From Caulobacter sp. (GTDB lineage: Bacteria > Pseudomonadota > Alphaproteobacteria > Caulobacterales > Caulobacteraceae), in the NCBI GenBank assembly GCA_030683005.1, contig JAUXMY010000037.1, forward strand, positions 163,501 through 227,500: a stretch of DNA of 64,000 bases, written 5' to 3'. The translations under genes and the position numbers were made by a program. Shown here piece by piece: positions 9,685 through 20,507 of the stretch. Numbering within the stretch: position 1 is the first letter of the stretch; each line of letters starts with the position of its first letter. A model generated the notes under the pieces. It made no database searches. It was not told the origin of the DNA and saw nothing but the letters and a program-made list of their open reading frames with translations.

Positions 9685-10101
9685 TCAGGAGAACATCTCT
9701 TCCATCCACGCGGGCACCCGGGCGGGACGTCGGGTGGCGGCGTCGACGAGGACCCATTCCGACCGGGTCTGGGCGCACATCTCGCCGTCTGGACCGTCGA
9801 TGCGGACGAAGCGGTCAAAGCGCGGGCCGCGCCGCGTCCCGACCCATGTGCGCCCGGTGGCGGTCTCGCCGGGCATCAGCGCGCGGCGGTAGTCGATCTC
9901 GTGGCGCACGACCACCCAGGCCCACTTGCCGCGCTCTTCGTCCGGCGCGCGGGAGTCCCAGTGGGCGATGGCGATGTCCTGCACCCAGCCCAGGTAGACC
10001 ACGTTGTTCACATGGCCATTGGCGTCGATGTCGCCGGAGACGGGCGTGAAGGTTCGCGTGAAGACCTGCCGGCCTTCAGGCGGTTCGAGAAGCCTGCTCA
10101 T
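9685..10101 (-). CDS. Acyl-CoA thioesterase, hot-dog fold (YbgC/FadM-like)
   Basis: A 138-residue 4HBT-family protein. The segment SGDIDANGHVNNVVYLGWVQ contains the DxxGHVNN signature, in which the aspartate (D26 or so) is catalytic. The family hydrolyses acyl-CoA thioesters in the cytoplasm. It could be called YbgC-like or FadM-like, but substrate length cannot be read from the sequence. It follows grxD on the same strand with 17 bases between the genes, so it may belong to the bolA-AKR-grxD transcript. The tail is Pro/Arg-rich and short. Confidence 0.85.
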   Translation of the reverse strand: MSRLLEPPEGRQVFTRTFTPVSGDIDANGHVNNVVYLGWVQDIAIAHWDSRAPDEERGKWAWVVVRHEIDYRRALMPGETATGRTWVGTRRGPRFDRFVRIDGPDGEMCAQTRSEWVLVDAATRRPARVPAWMEEMFS

Positions 10102-10118
10102 GCCTTGGCCCTGGAGGC

Positions 10119-10463
<345 letters not shown>

Positions 10464-10523
10464 GGCAGGAGCCTCTGGGCCTTTGGGAACAAGCCTATCA
10501 GCTAGGGATGCGGGCGGTCCGGG

Positions 10524-11348
10524 TCAAGGCGATGTGACGGAGAACCGCGCCATCTCGATCTGCGCCGCCACGCCGGTGGGCAGATCCTTCTCGGCGATCC
10601 CGGCCAGGCGCTCGAGGCGCTCGGGCCGGTCGACCTCGAAACGGACGGTGGTCACGGACGGCTCGGTGAGGACGTAGGCCAGGCAAAGCTCCTCGGCGGT
10701 CCAGCCCGGCGTGTTGTCGAGGAAGCGATAGCCGCCGACCCCGGCCAGCGGGTTGGCCCGGTCGCGGAACAGCGACTTCTTCAGCAGGCCTTCCGGCTTG
10801 GGAAGGATATGCTCGGGACAGATCGAGTGGGCGACCACCGCCATGTCCTGCGCGGCGGCGGCCTTGATGCGGTTGCGCTCCTTCCAGCCCGAGGCAGGGC
10901 TGTAGGGGGCCGCCAGGGCGTCGAAGGCGCCGCCGGACAGCAGCAGGTCGCTCTCGGCGTCCTGGCCGGCCAGGCCATAGGCGCGCACCCGCCGCGTACC
11001 GCGCAGTCCGTCCAGGGACGGCGGCGGCCCGTCGAAGGCGATCAGGTCGAGGTATTCCAGGCCGAGCCGGGCCACGAAGGCCTCGACCGTGTTGGCCGGA
11101 GCGGCGGTGAAGGCGGCCGGGCGCCAGGTGACGAACAACAGCTCGCGCTCGACCTCCGACAGACCCTCGGCGGCGCCTTCGAGGACCGACGGGCTGTCGC
11201 CGGCGATCTCGAAGCCATTGACGCCGCAGTCCAGCGACAGGCGGACGAGGTTGCGCCACTCCTTGGCCGAGCGACGGGTTTGCCCGTCCAGGAGCACCGA
11301 AACTGCCGAAACGACCTGGCCGGATCTGCCGAAGGAGCGATAGCGCAT
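10524..11348 (-). CDS. Aldo/keto-reductase-like protein lacking the catalytic tetrad
   Basis: A 274-residue protein beginning MRYRSFGRSGQVVSAVSVLL, as in aldo/keto reductases. The AKR barrel can be followed, but the active site is gone. Where the family has D-T-A-x-x-Y-G this protein has FEIAGDSPSVLEGA, so the catalytic tyrosine is replaced by serine; the lysine strand reads LLFVTWRPA, and the histidine strand reads LDLIAFDGPP. I infer it is not an active reductase. It starts seven bases after the bolA stop and precedes grxD, so a role with the Fe-S pair is possible. The ATG at 11348 starts the conserved region; longer upstream frames run into bolA. Confidence 0.75.
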   Translation of the reverse strand: MRYRSFGRSGQVVSAVSVLLDGQTRRSAKEWRNLVRLSLDCGVNGFEIAGDSPSVLEGAAEGLSEVERELLFVTWRPAAFTAAPANTVEAFVARLGLEYLDLIAFDGPPPSLDGLRGTRRVRAYGLAGQDAESDLLLSGGAFDALAAPYSPASGWKERNRIKAAAAQDMAVVAHSICPEHILPKPEGLLKKSLFRDRANPLAGVGGYRFLDNTPGWTAEELCLAYVLTEPSVTTVRFEVDRPERLERLAGIAEKDLPTGVAAQIEMARFSVTSP

Positions 11349-11355
11349 GTGGGAT

Positions 11356-11586
11356 TCAGTCCGCCGGCGCTGCGGTTTCGAGCGCCAGGGCATGCAGCGC
11401 GCCGCCCAGAACATCGGCCAGCGCCTTGTTCACCAGCTGGTGCTGGCGCACGCGGGTCAGGCCCCTGAACGCGGGCGAGACGATGCGCGCCTTGTAATGG
11501 TCGCCGTCGCCGGCGAGGTCCGTGATCACGATCTCGGAGCCCGGAAACGCTGCGCGCAGGCGGCTTTCGAGATCGGTGGCGGGCAT
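11356..11586 (-). CDS. bolA: BolA family protein
   Basis: A small BolA-fold protein (76 residues from ATG 11586). The class II KH-like fold shows the signature region RVRQHQLVNKALADVLGG, with the invariant histidine that, with CGFS glutaredoxins, co-ligates a [2Fe-2S] cluster. Downstream on the same strand are the AKR-like gene (seven bases) and grxD. In many alphaproteobacteria bolA and grxD sit just after purL; here they lie about 5 kb further on the same strand with inserted genes. A longer form starting at 11622 is possible, but its extra 12 residues are not family-like and neither start has a strong ribosome site. Confidence 0.88.
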   Translation of the reverse strand: MPATDLESRLRAAFPGSEIVITDLAGDGDHYKARIVSPAFRGLTRVRQHQLVNKALADVLGGALHALALETAAPAD

Positions 11587-11731
11587 CGGCACGGTGTGGC
11601 TTCTCCACGGGACTGAAGACATTCAATGGCCGAGAAAGCTTAACAACGGCTGAGGCGCAACCCGCGCCTTGCCGGGAGACCGGTTCGGGCGCAGTGTTCA
11701 CGGACGCGTGATCGCCTCTCCGGAGTGGGCC

Positions 11732-12355
11732 ATGGCTCGCAGCATCGTCTTCCTTCTGGCCGCCCTGACCCTGCTCGGCGGCTGCAACATGGTGGTGACC
11801 CCCACGCCGATGTTCGACGCCGGGGACGCCGCGGAGCCGGATCTTCGCAACGGCCTGTGGCTGGCCGACAGCGCCGATTGCAAGGTCGATACGCGAAAGC
11901 CGCTTCTCCGCTGGCCCGACTGCGCCGATTGGATGATCTACCGCGACGGGGAGCTGTCCTTTCCGGATGGCGGAAAGGCGTCCGACGACGATGGCCGCGT
12001 GACCGCCCTGCTGGCCTCCGGGACGCCGCGCGTCTGGCAACTGACCGTCACCGACGCCGACGGCGTGCAGGTCAACTTCTATGCCGGGATCGAGCCGGTC
12101 GAGCTCGACGGCCGGGGGCGGATCATTCACTACCGGTACTGGCCCGCGCTTTGCGGGCCATCACAGCCAGGATCGACGGACGGGGAGGAGACGGTGTCCG
12201 ACCTCGTCACCAAGGCTCCGTTTCCGGGTCTGACAATGGAGGGGGGCGGCTGCCTTCCCGCCGATGAGGCCGCTCTGCGCTACGCCGTCGCGGCCAGCCG
12301 CGCCCTCACCGAACCCCTGAAGGACGCCCGCTGGATCCGCGACGCCGGCCGCTGA
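11732..12355 (+). CDS. Predicted lipoprotein, unknown function
   Basis: A 207-residue protein with N-terminus MARSIVFLLAALTLLGGCNM, a clear lipoprotein signal with lipobox LGGC. The mature part is rich in Trp, Asp and Cys, with six or so cysteines (DSADCKVD, WPDCADW, PALCGPS, GGGCLPA) that suggest disulfides in the envelope. No known domain recognised. I chose the ATG at 11732, which begins the signal; an open extension upstream to 11669 has no family features. It ends four bases before the convergent serine-hydrolase gene. Confidence 0.75.
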   Translation: MARSIVFLLAALTLLGGCNMVVTPTPMFDAGDAAEPDLRNGLWLADSADCKVDTRKPLLRWPDCADWMIYRDGELSFPDGGKASDDDGRVTALLASGTPRVWQLTVTDADGVQVNFYAGIEPVELDGRGRIIHYRYWPALCGPSQPGSTDGEETVSDLVTKAPFPGLTMEGGGCLPADEAALRYAVAASRALTEPLKDARWIRDAGR

Positions 12356-12359
12356 GCCC

Positions 12360-13598
12360 TCAGTCCACGATCGCCGAGTAGACCAGGCTTTTCAGCTGCC
12401 CCCGGAAATCGAAACTGGCCGACGGCATCAGCTGGGTCATGAACACCACGGTCAGGTCCTCGACCGGGTCGACCCAGAAGATGGTCGAGGCCGCGCCGCC
12501 CCAGTAGTAGTCGCCGCTGGACAGGCCGCCGGTCGCGGTCTGGTCGATGGTCATGGCGAAGCCCAGGCCAAAGCCGATGCCGGCGTTGGCCGTCTCCGAG
12601 AAGCTGCCGATGGCCATCTCGGTCAGGTCGACGCCGCCCTTCAGGTGGTTGTGGGTCATCAGGTCCAGGGTGCGAGGCCCCAGGATCCGGGCGCCGTCCA
12701 GCTCGCCGCCCCGGCACAGCATCTCGGCGAAGCGGACATAGTCGGCCATGGTGCCGACCAGCCCGCCGCCGCCCGACTTGAAGGTCGGATCGCGCAGGTA
12801 GGGACTCTTCGTCGGGTCATCCGACAGCCGCAAGCTCTTGTCGGGCATGCGACTGTAGTTGGCGGCGAAGCGGTCGGTCTTGGCGGCCGGCACATGGAAG
12901 GCGGTGTCGTTCATGCCCAGGGGCTCGAAGATCACCTCGCGCAGATACTGGTCGAACGGCACGCCGCTCACCCGCTCGACCAGGGCGCCGCAGACGTCGG
13001 TGGCCAGGCTGTACATCCAGCGCTCGCCCGGCTGGTAGCGCAGCGGGATCTCGCCGAGCTTGGCCAGGAAGTCGTCCAGCGTTTCGCCCTCGCCCCGGCG
13101 CACACCGATCTCGTCATAGGCCTTGTCGACCGGATGCTCGATCGGCAGGCCGGTCAGGTGGGCCAGCATCGAGCCGTAGGTCAGACCGCCGGTGTGGCAG
13201 AGCATGTCGCGGAACGTGACCGGCCGGTTCGGCGCCTCGGTGACCATGTTGGCGCCCTCGCCCGACACCCAGACGCGGTGCTTCTTCCACTCCGGCACGA
13301 AGCGGCTGACCGGATCATCCAGCTGGAACCGGCCCTGTTCGAACAGGGTCATCAGCGCCACCGAGGTGATCGGCTTGGTCATCGAATAGATGCGGACGAT
13401 GGTGTCGTCGCTCCAGGGCGTGGAGCGTTCGCGGTCGCGATGGCCGAAGCTGCGGGCATAGGCGGTGTGGCCATGCCGGGTGACCTGCACCTGGCAGCCG
13501 GCGATCTTGCCGGTGGCGATGTAATTCCGTTCGATGTGGCCCGTAATCCGTTCCAGGCGGTCGGCGTCCAGCCCCGTCCACTGCGACTGCGCGTCCAT
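12360..13598 (-). CDS. Beta-lactamase-fold serine hydrolase (class C / esterase VIII type)
   Basis: A 412-residue serine hydrolase of the beta-lactamase superfamily. The SxxK motif is S72-M-T-K75 (RIYSMTKPITSV), and the tyrosine motif is in WMYSLATDVCG. The GGLTYG segment near residue 135 is typical of family VIII esterases and EstB-like enzymes. It has no signal peptide, so it is probably a cytoplasmic esterase rather than an antibiotic-resistance enzyme. I chose the ATG at 13598 because GGAG lies nine bases ahead; an upstream ATG 33 bases earlier lacks this. The product could also be a D-aminopeptidase-like enzyme. Confidence 0.85.
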   Translation of the reverse strand: MDAQSQWTGLDADRLERITGHIERNYIATGKIAGCQVQVTRHGHTAYARSFGHRDRERSTPWSDDTIVRIYSMTKPITSVALMTLFEQGRFQLDDPVSRFVPEWKKHRVWVSGEGANMVTEAPNRPVTFRDMLCHTGGLTYGSMLAHLTGLPIEHPVDKAYDEIGVRRGEGETLDDFLAKLGEIPLRYQPGERWMYSLATDVCGALVERVSGVPFDQYLREVIFEPLGMNDTAFHVPAAKTDRFAANYSRMPDKSLRLSDDPTKSPYLRDPTFKSGGGGLVGTMADYVRFAEMLCRGGELDGARILGPRTLDLMTHNHLKGGVDLTEMAIGSFSETANAGIGFGLGFAMTIDQTATGGLSSGDYYWGGAASTIFWVDPVEDLTVVFMTQLMPSASFDFRGQLKSLVYSAIVD

Positions 13599-13756
13599 GT
13601 CTCGCTCCCGTTCTTTTCTCGTTGCCGGCATGATGCGCGGGCAGGCGGGAAAAAGGGAAGTCGAAAAAGCGGTACGGGCTATAGTGGGGCCGAAGAGCCG
13701 GCTTGCGCGCCGGCCTTGCCGCGGGCACTCAGCAGGGACACGTTTCCGGAGGGCCC

Positions 13757-14656
13757 ATGCGCCGTTTCCTGCTCGCCCTGTCCGCCATTGCGCTACTGGC
13801 GTCTCCTGTCGCCGCCGCGCCCGGCGACCGGGCCCTTGAGGACGTCCGCATCCTGTCGGCCGACGACATGGAAGGCCGGCTGGTCGGCTCACCCGGCGGG
13901 GAGAAAGCGCGGGCCTACATCCTCGGCCGCCTGCGCGACATCGGTCTGGCTCCCGTCGAGCAGCCGTTCGTCATCAAGCGCAGGGACGGCTCCGAGACGA
14001 ACGGCGTAAACCTGATCGCCCGTATCGAGGGCTCCACGCCAGACGGCAAGGTGATGGTGATCACCGCCCACTACGACCACCTCGGCATTCACGACGGCCA
14101 GATCTACAACGGCGCCGACGACAACGCCTCGGGCGTGGCCGGCCTGCTCGCCGTGGCCGAGGCCTTCAGGGCGTCGCCGCCGAAGCACACGGTGCTGATC
14201 GTGGCGCTGGACGCGGAGGAGGGCGGTCTGCGGGGCGCGCGGGCCTTCCTCGAAACGCCGCCGGTTCCGGCTGGCGATATTGCGCTGAACATCAACTTCG
14301 ACATGCTGGCCAAGAACGCCAGGGGCGAGCTCTACGCCGCCGGCGGCTCGCCCAACCCCTGGGTCAGGGCCCGGTTGGAGGCGCTCGTCCCGACCGCGCC
14401 GGTGAGCCTCAAGCTCGGCCACGACACCGGGCCCGACGACAGCTTCGACAACTGGACCTACCAGTCGGACCACGGCGTCTTCGCCAGGGCGGGCATTCCC
14501 TGGGTCTACTTCGGCGTCGAGGACCATCCCGAGTACCACAAGCCGACCGACGACTTCGCCACTGTGCCCCAGGCCTTCTTTCGCAAGGCGGTCGAGACGG
14601 TCATCGCCGCGGCCCGCCTGTTCGACGAGCAGCTCGACACCATCCCGGCCCGTTAG
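13757..14656 (+). CDS. Exported M28-family zinc aminopeptidase
   Basis: A 299-residue M28 metallopeptidase with signal peptide MRRFLLALSAIALLASPVAA. Co-catalytic zinc ligands are visible in order: H in ITAHYDHLGIH, D in YNGADDNASG, E/E in LDAEEGGLRGA (general base and ligand), D in NINFDMLAKN, and H in GVEDHPEYHKP. There is no PA domain, so it is a compact form. GGAGGG (13748-13753) sits just before the ATG. A GCTATAGTG sequence at 13678-13686 may be the -10 promoter. The family removes N-terminal amino acids from peptides in the periplasm. Confidence 0.92.
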   Translation: MRRFLLALSAIALLASPVAAAPGDRALEDVRILSADDMEGRLVGSPGGEKARAYILGRLRDIGLAPVEQPFVIKRRDGSETNGVNLIARIEGSTPDGKVMVITAHYDHLGIHDGQIYNGADDNASGVAGLLAVAEAFRASPPKHTVLIVALDAEEGGLRGARAFLETPPVPAGDIALNINFDMLAKNARGELYAAGGSPNPWVRARLEALVPTAPVSLKLGHDTGPDDSFDNWTYQSDHGVFARAGIPWVYFGVEDHPEYHKPTDDFATVPQAFFRKAVETVIAAARLFDEQLDTIPAR

Positions 14657-15462
14657 GGCGCTTCCGCCGCGCCAGCCGGCTCCGCCGGTCCCTCCGTGGA
14701 CTGGGGGACGTAGAGGTTGGTGATGACCTTGGTGACGAACGAGCCGGCCCGGATACGCGGGCCGTAGGCGCGGCAGGGGTCCTGTCCGGACTCGAACCGG
14801 GCGATGTCCGGCGCGGGGGTCGGCGTCATCACCCTTGCGGCGTCGTCGGCGAAAGGCTCTGCGAACTGAAGGGCGTCACCGGCTTTCATCAAAGACGGCG
14901 CGTCCGTTCCGATGGCGTTGGCCTGACGCGCCCAGGCGATCGCCGCGATCTGTCGTCCGTCGGTCGTGGTCATTTCCGCCTCGGCGCCGAGCGCCCCCAG
15001 CGTGCCGGGCGCGCGCAGATCAATGGGCCCGGGAATGAAGAAGGCCGCCGCGGCCGAGGCCGCCGACGCGGCCCGCCCGGTAGGCAGGAACCATGTCACC
15101 GCCGACCGCACCTCGGCATCCGCGGCGGCGCCCGGACCGGCGATGGCGAAGCGCTCCGACAGCTCGAAGCACAGCTGCGCATCGATCTCGCGCAGGAGGC
15201 CGCGTTGTTCGGCGGGCGTCAGGGCCCGGGAGGCGTCCGCGTCCTCGAGAAACGCCGTCGGCTGCAGGCGCACCGACGAGACCGTCTTCAGCGCCTCGGC
15301 GTCTGACCATTGGCGCACACTGGCGCGAAGGCCGTCGCCTCGGCCCCCGAGGTTGTCATAGCGGCTGAGATAGCCCGCGTCGGGCTTGGGCGCGGTGGCG
15401 CAGGCTGACAATCCGGTCAACAGGAGGCCGCTGATCAAAGCGAGGCTTCGGCGCGTGGACAT
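14653..15462 (-). CDS. DUF3313-like lipoprotein
   Basis: A 269-residue protein whose N-terminus MSTRRSLALISGLLLTGLSAC ends in a lipobox-like LSAC. The start of the mature region (GYLSRYDNL) and the overall layout fit the DUF3313 lipoprotein family, of unknown function. An alanine-rich segment near residues 120-140 (AASAASAAAAFF) resembles a membrane-contacting helix. The two cysteines LCFEL and DPCRAYG may be linked. The gene overlaps the 3' end of the convergent M28 gene by four bases. The N-terminal start is the first ATG with a proper signal. Confidence 0.65.
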   Translation of the reverse strand: MSTRRSLALISGLLLTGLSACATAPKPDAGYLSRYDNLGGRGDGLRASVRQWSDAEALKTVSSVRLQPTAFLEDADASRALTPAEQRGLLREIDAQLCFELSERFAIAGPGAAADAEVRSAVTWFLPTGRAASAASAAAAFFIPGPIDLRAPGTLGALGAEAEMTTTDGRQIAAIAWARQANAIGTDAPSLMKAGDALQFAEPFADDAARVMTPTPAPDIARFESGQDPCRAYGPRIRAGSFVTKVITNLYVPQSTEGPAEPAGAAEAP

Positions 15463-15583
15463 GCGAACTCACCGGACAAAACTTTCAGGGTCGTGCGGTG
15501 TCTACGCAGCGGCGCCGGCTCTGGATGCTGGACGAGGCCGCCAAACGGCAACAAAAGTCAGACAGGACCCCGGAGGCGCCCCC

Positions 15584-16069
15584 ATGCAGACCCTTATTCC
15601 CATTGCCGAACGCATCGCCGCCCGGCTTGTCGAGCGCGGCGAGAGCGTCGCGGTGTCGGAATCGTCGTCCGGCGGGCTGGTCTCGGCGGCCCTGCTGGCG
15701 GTGCCCAAGGCCAGCGTCTGGTACCAGGGCTCGTCGATCACCTACACGCCCAACGTTGCGCGCGGCCTGCTGGGCATCACCCGTGAGACGATGCCCAAGG
15801 GGATCCGCTCCTCGACCGAGCCCTATGCGCTGTTCATGGCGGGCGTCATCCGCGAGAAGCTGCGCGGAACCTGGGGCCTGTGCGAAACCGGCGCGGCGGG
15901 GCCGGAAGGTAACCCCTACGGCGACGCGGCCGGGCACACCTGCGTCGGCATCGTCGGGCCGACCGAGGCGTCGTTCACGCTGGAGACGGGCGACAGTGAC
16001 CGCGCCGGCAACATGATGGTCTTCGCGAAGTTCGCGCTCGAGCGGTTCGAGGAAGTCCTGAACCGCTAG
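15584..16069 (+). CDS. CinA C-terminal domain (PncC-like) protein
   Basis: A 161-residue stand-alone CinA C-terminal domain. PncC members deamidate nicotinamide mononucleotide. The segment SESSSGGLVSAALLAVPKAS corresponds to the PncC ESCTGG block and keeps the serine, but the catalytic lysine of the YSNEAK-type motif is arginine here (YTPNVAR). This is a separate subfamily and its activity is uncertain. The TGAAGP motif (CETGAAGPEGNPYG) is present. The ribosome site GGAGG (15572-15576) fixes the start at 15584. The CinA N-terminal-domain gene of this region is at 34557, 19 kb away. Confidence 0.8.
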   Translation: MQTLIPIAERIAARLVERGESVAVSESSSGGLVSAALLAVPKASVWYQGSSITYTPNVARGLLGITRETMPKGIRSSTEPYALFMAGVIREKLRGTWGLCETGAAGPEGNPYGDAAGHTCVGIVGPTEASFTLETGDSDRAGNMMVFAKFALERFEEVLNR

Positions 16070-16225
16070 CCTCCCTCCCCCTTGTGGGGAGGGACAGACC
16101 TGCGAAGCAGGTCAGGGTGGGGCAAGTGTGGGCCACCTTCGATGTCAGGTGAGGATCGCTGCTTGCCCCACCCGTCTCGTCTCGCTGCGCTCGCCGACCC
16201 ACCCTCCCCATGAAGGGGAGGGAGA
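16070..16225. repeat. Intergenic inverted-repeat element, family C
   Basis: Between the convergent CinA-type gene and purL lies an inverted element: CTCCCTCCCCCTTGTGGGGA with GGCAAG at left and CTTGCCCCACCC plus ACCCTCCCCATGAAGGGGAG at right. Outer arms pair (CTCCC.../...GGGAG) and each arm is itself a small hairpin (CTCCCC-TTGT-GGGGAG, CTCCCC-ATGAAG-GGGAG). It resembles repeats common in high-GC alphaproteobacteria. Confidence 0.75.
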
Positions 16226-16228
16226 CTG

Positions 16229-18427
<2,199 letters not shown>

Positions 18428-18486
18428 GACGGGCTGTTAGCGGATTCCGCTCGAAATGTCAGGACAGGCGAGGCAGTCTTCGTCAC

Positions 18487-19131
18487 ATGAAAAAGCATCG
18501 CAGACAGGTTCTGGGCGGGCTCGCGGGCCTTTCGCTGGCCGGCGTCGGCGCTTCGGCATTCGGACAGACCCCTGATGCCCCCGCTCCGCCCGCGCCTGGC
18601 CCCCGCATCCGCTTTGACACGCCGCAGGGCGCCTTTGTCGTCGAACTCAACACCGCCAAGGCCCCGATCACCGCCGGCAGCTTCCTGCGCTATGTCGAGG
18701 AAAGCCGGCTGGAGGGCGCGCACTTCTACCGGGCGATCCGCTTCGCGGGGATGCCGAACATCGGCCTGCTGCAGGGCGGGCTGAACGGGCGCGGCAAGAA
18801 GATGCTGCCGCCGATCGCGCACGAGCCGACCAACCAGACCGGCCTGTCGCACAAGAACGGGGCCATCTCCCTGGCCCGCGAGGCGCCGGGCTCGGCGACC
18901 TGCGAGTTCTTCATCTGCCTTGGCGACATGTCCAACGGCCTCGACGCCGCGCCCGGCCAGCCGGGCGACAACGCCGGCTACGCCGTCTTCGGTCAGGTCG
19001 TGGAGGGTCTGGACGTGGTCCAGCGGCTGCACCAGTCGCCGATCTCCCCGACCAAGGGCGCCGAGTTCGGCATGCAGGGGCAGATGCTCGACCCGACGGT
19101 GCCGATCGCGGCCATCACCCGGGCGGGCTGA
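18487..19131 (+). CDS. Exported cyclophilin-type peptidyl-prolyl isomerase
   Basis: A 214-residue cyclophilin. The N-terminus MKKHRRQVLGGLAGLSLAGV has a twin-arginine motif (HRRQVLGG), so it may be a Tat substrate folded before export. The isomerase domain (about residues 40-210) contains GAHFYRAIRF with the active-site arginine, the LQGG motif, and CEFFICLGD. These correspond to the cyclophilin FHR, QGGD and FFI blocks, though divergent. It probably assists proline-limited folding in the periplasm. It starts 60 bases from the purL start, divergently, so the two promoters must share this short gap. Confidence 0.88.
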   Translation: MKKHRRQVLGGLAGLSLAGVGASAFGQTPDAPAPPAPGPRIRFDTPQGAFVVELNTAKAPITAGSFLRYVEESRLEGAHFYRAIRFAGMPNIGLLQGGLNGRGKKMLPPIAHEPTNQTGLSHKNGAISLAREAPGSATCEFFICLGDMSNGLDAAPGQPGDNAGYAVFGQVVEGLDVVQRLHQSPISPTKGAEFGMQGQMLDPTVPIAAITRAG

Positions 19132-19264
19132 GCGTCGGGAAGCCGCCGTGGCGCTCTCGCAGGCGTGATGCCGGGTCCCGGAACAGCCTGCTCTCGCCGC
19201 CGTTCTCCTCCTGCGCCGCCACGTTCCCCCCAAACCCCGGCGGTGCGCGTAAAGGGAGACAACC

Positions 19265-19459
19265 ATGGCTGACCAGAACAACCAGACCCCGAACCAGAAC
19301 GCTCCGCAGCAGCAGCCCAACAATCCGCAGCGCCCGGCTCCGGATCAGCAGCAGCAGCAGGGCGGCGAGCGCGACAAGAACGCGCCGGCTCCCGATCAGG
19401 CCGACAAGGCCGGTCAAGCGGGCCGTGAAGGCGAAGAAGGTCAGCGCCGCGACCGCTAG
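19265..19459 (+). CDS. Small Gln/Asn/Pro-rich disordered protein, unknown
   Basis: A 64-residue protein, almost entirely Q, N, P, D, E, G, K and R (for example NQTPNQNAPQQQPNNP and DQQQQQGGERDKN). It has no hydrophobic core and must be intrinsically disordered. The start is supported by GGGAGAC just upstream (19253-19259), and a bidirectional terminator follows (19511-19541). No domain recognised. It resembles small stress- or desiccation-related disordered proteins only in composition, so I give no function. Confidence 0.6.
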   Translation: MADQNNQTPNQNAPQQQPNNPQRPAPDQQQQQGGERDKNAPAPDQADKAGQAGREGEEGQRRDR

Positions 19460-19510
19460 CCGGTCGCGTCGTATGGGGTGACGGGCTCCGTCCGGAGACC
19501 TCCCCCGAAG

Positions 19511-19541
19511 AAAGGGCCGGCGGCGTAAGCCCCGGCCCTTT
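19511..19541. terminator. Bidirectional intrinsic terminator
   Basis: AAAGGGCCGG (19511-19520) pairs perfectly with CCGGCCCTTT (19532-19541) across an 11-base loop. The A- and T-rich ends make it usable in both directions, which suits its place between the Q-rich gene and convergent purQ. Confidence 0.75.
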
Positions 19542-19577
19542 CGACTGTCTGAAGCCTCGCCGCCGAATGGGGCGGGA

Positions 19578-20240
19578 TCAGGCGCTGGCCAGCGCGCTCT
19601 GGAAGAGGATGGCGCCGTCGGCAGAGCCGAGGTCGGCCTCGAAGGCGCGGTCGGGGTGGGGCATCATGCCCAGCACGTTGCCGCCGTCGTTGATGATGCC
19701 GGCGATGTCGGCCACAGAGCCGTTGGGATTCTCGACATAGCGGAACACCACCTGGCCCTCGCCCTCGATGCGGGCCAGGGTCTCGGCGTCGGCGAAGAAG
19801 TTGCCCTCGCCGTTGCCGATGGTCATCATCACTTCGCGACGGCCCTGATAGCCGGCCGTGAAGCGAGTCTGGGCGTTGGTGACTTCCAGCGCGATCGGCT
19901 TGCAGACGTACTTGAGGCCCTCGTTGCGCAGCAGGGCGCCGGGCAGCAGACCCGCCTCGCACAGGATCTGGAAGCCGTTGCAGATGCCGACCGTGGCCAC
20001 GCCCCGGTTCGCCGCCGCGATGACTTCCTTCATCACCGGCGACAGCGCCGCCATGGCGCCGCAGCGCAGGTAGTCGCCGTAGGAGAAGCCGCCCGGCAGC
20101 ACGATCAGGTCCAGCCCGTCCGGCAAGGCCGTGTCCTTGTGCCAGACCATCTCGACCTTGGCGCCGGTCGAGCGCTCGACGGCGACGGCGCAGTCCCGGT
20201 CACAGTTGGATCCGGGGAAGACGATGACGGCGGCTTTCAT
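19578..20240 (-). CDS. purQ: Phosphoribosylformylglycinamidine synthase, glutaminase subunit PurQ
   Basis: A 220-residue class I glutamine amidotransferase that supplies ammonia to PurL. The nucleophile is in [17 protein letters not shown] (C about residue 86), the N-terminal block is [14 protein letters not shown], and the catalytic His/Glu pair is in [15 protein letters not shown]. The start follows the purS stop by one base, so translation is probably coupled. The gene order purC-purS-purQ on this strand is the usual alphaproteobacterial one. Size and motifs are standard. Confidence 0.97.
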   Translation of the reverse strand: MKAAVIVFPGSNCDRDCAVAVERSTGAKVEMVWHKDTALPDGLDLIVLPGGFSYGDYLRCGAMAALSPVMKEVIAAANRGVATVGICNGFQILCEAGLLPGALLRNEGLKYVCKPIALEVTNAQTRFTAGYQGRREVMMTIGNGEGNFFADAETLARIEGEGQVVFRYVENPNGSVADIAGIINDGGNVLGMMPHPDRAFEADLGSADGAILFQSALASA

Positions 20241-20241
20241 G

Positions 20242-20481
20242 TCAGCCGACCTCGATCCGGTAGCTTTCGATGACCGTGTTGGCGAGCAGCTTGTCGCACA
20301 TGGCCTTCACCTCGGCCTCGACGGCGGCCTTGTCGGTCCCGCCGACGTCGAAGGTGATCACCCGGCCGACGCGGACGTCCTTCACATCGGCCCAACCCAG
20401 GCCGTGCAGGGCGTTTTCGACGGCCTTGCCCTGGACGTCGAGGACTCCGGGCTTGAGGAAGACGTGGACGGTGGCTTTCAT
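20242..20481 (-). CDS. purS: FGAM synthase subunit PurS
   Basis: A 79-residue PurS, the small structural subunit that bridges PurL and PurQ. The sequence [20 protein letters not shown] and the block [20 protein letters not shown] are characteristic. I chose the ATG at 20481; the frame remains open further upstream into purC, but the family always starts at this motif. It ends one base before purQ and begins about 26 bases after the purC stop, so the three genes form an operon. Confidence 0.96.
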   Translation of the reverse strand: MKATVHVFLKPGVLDVQGKAVENALHGLGWADVKDVRVGRVITFDVGGTDKAAVEAEVKAMCDKLLANTVIESYRIEVG

Positions 20482-20507
20482 CGGGGCGTGAACTCGTCTG
20501 CTCGGGT

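Noticed and set aside
12360..13598. Antibiotic-resistance beta-lactamase
   Set aside because: No signal peptide and the motifs fit esterase-type class C-like proteins; resistance is not supported.
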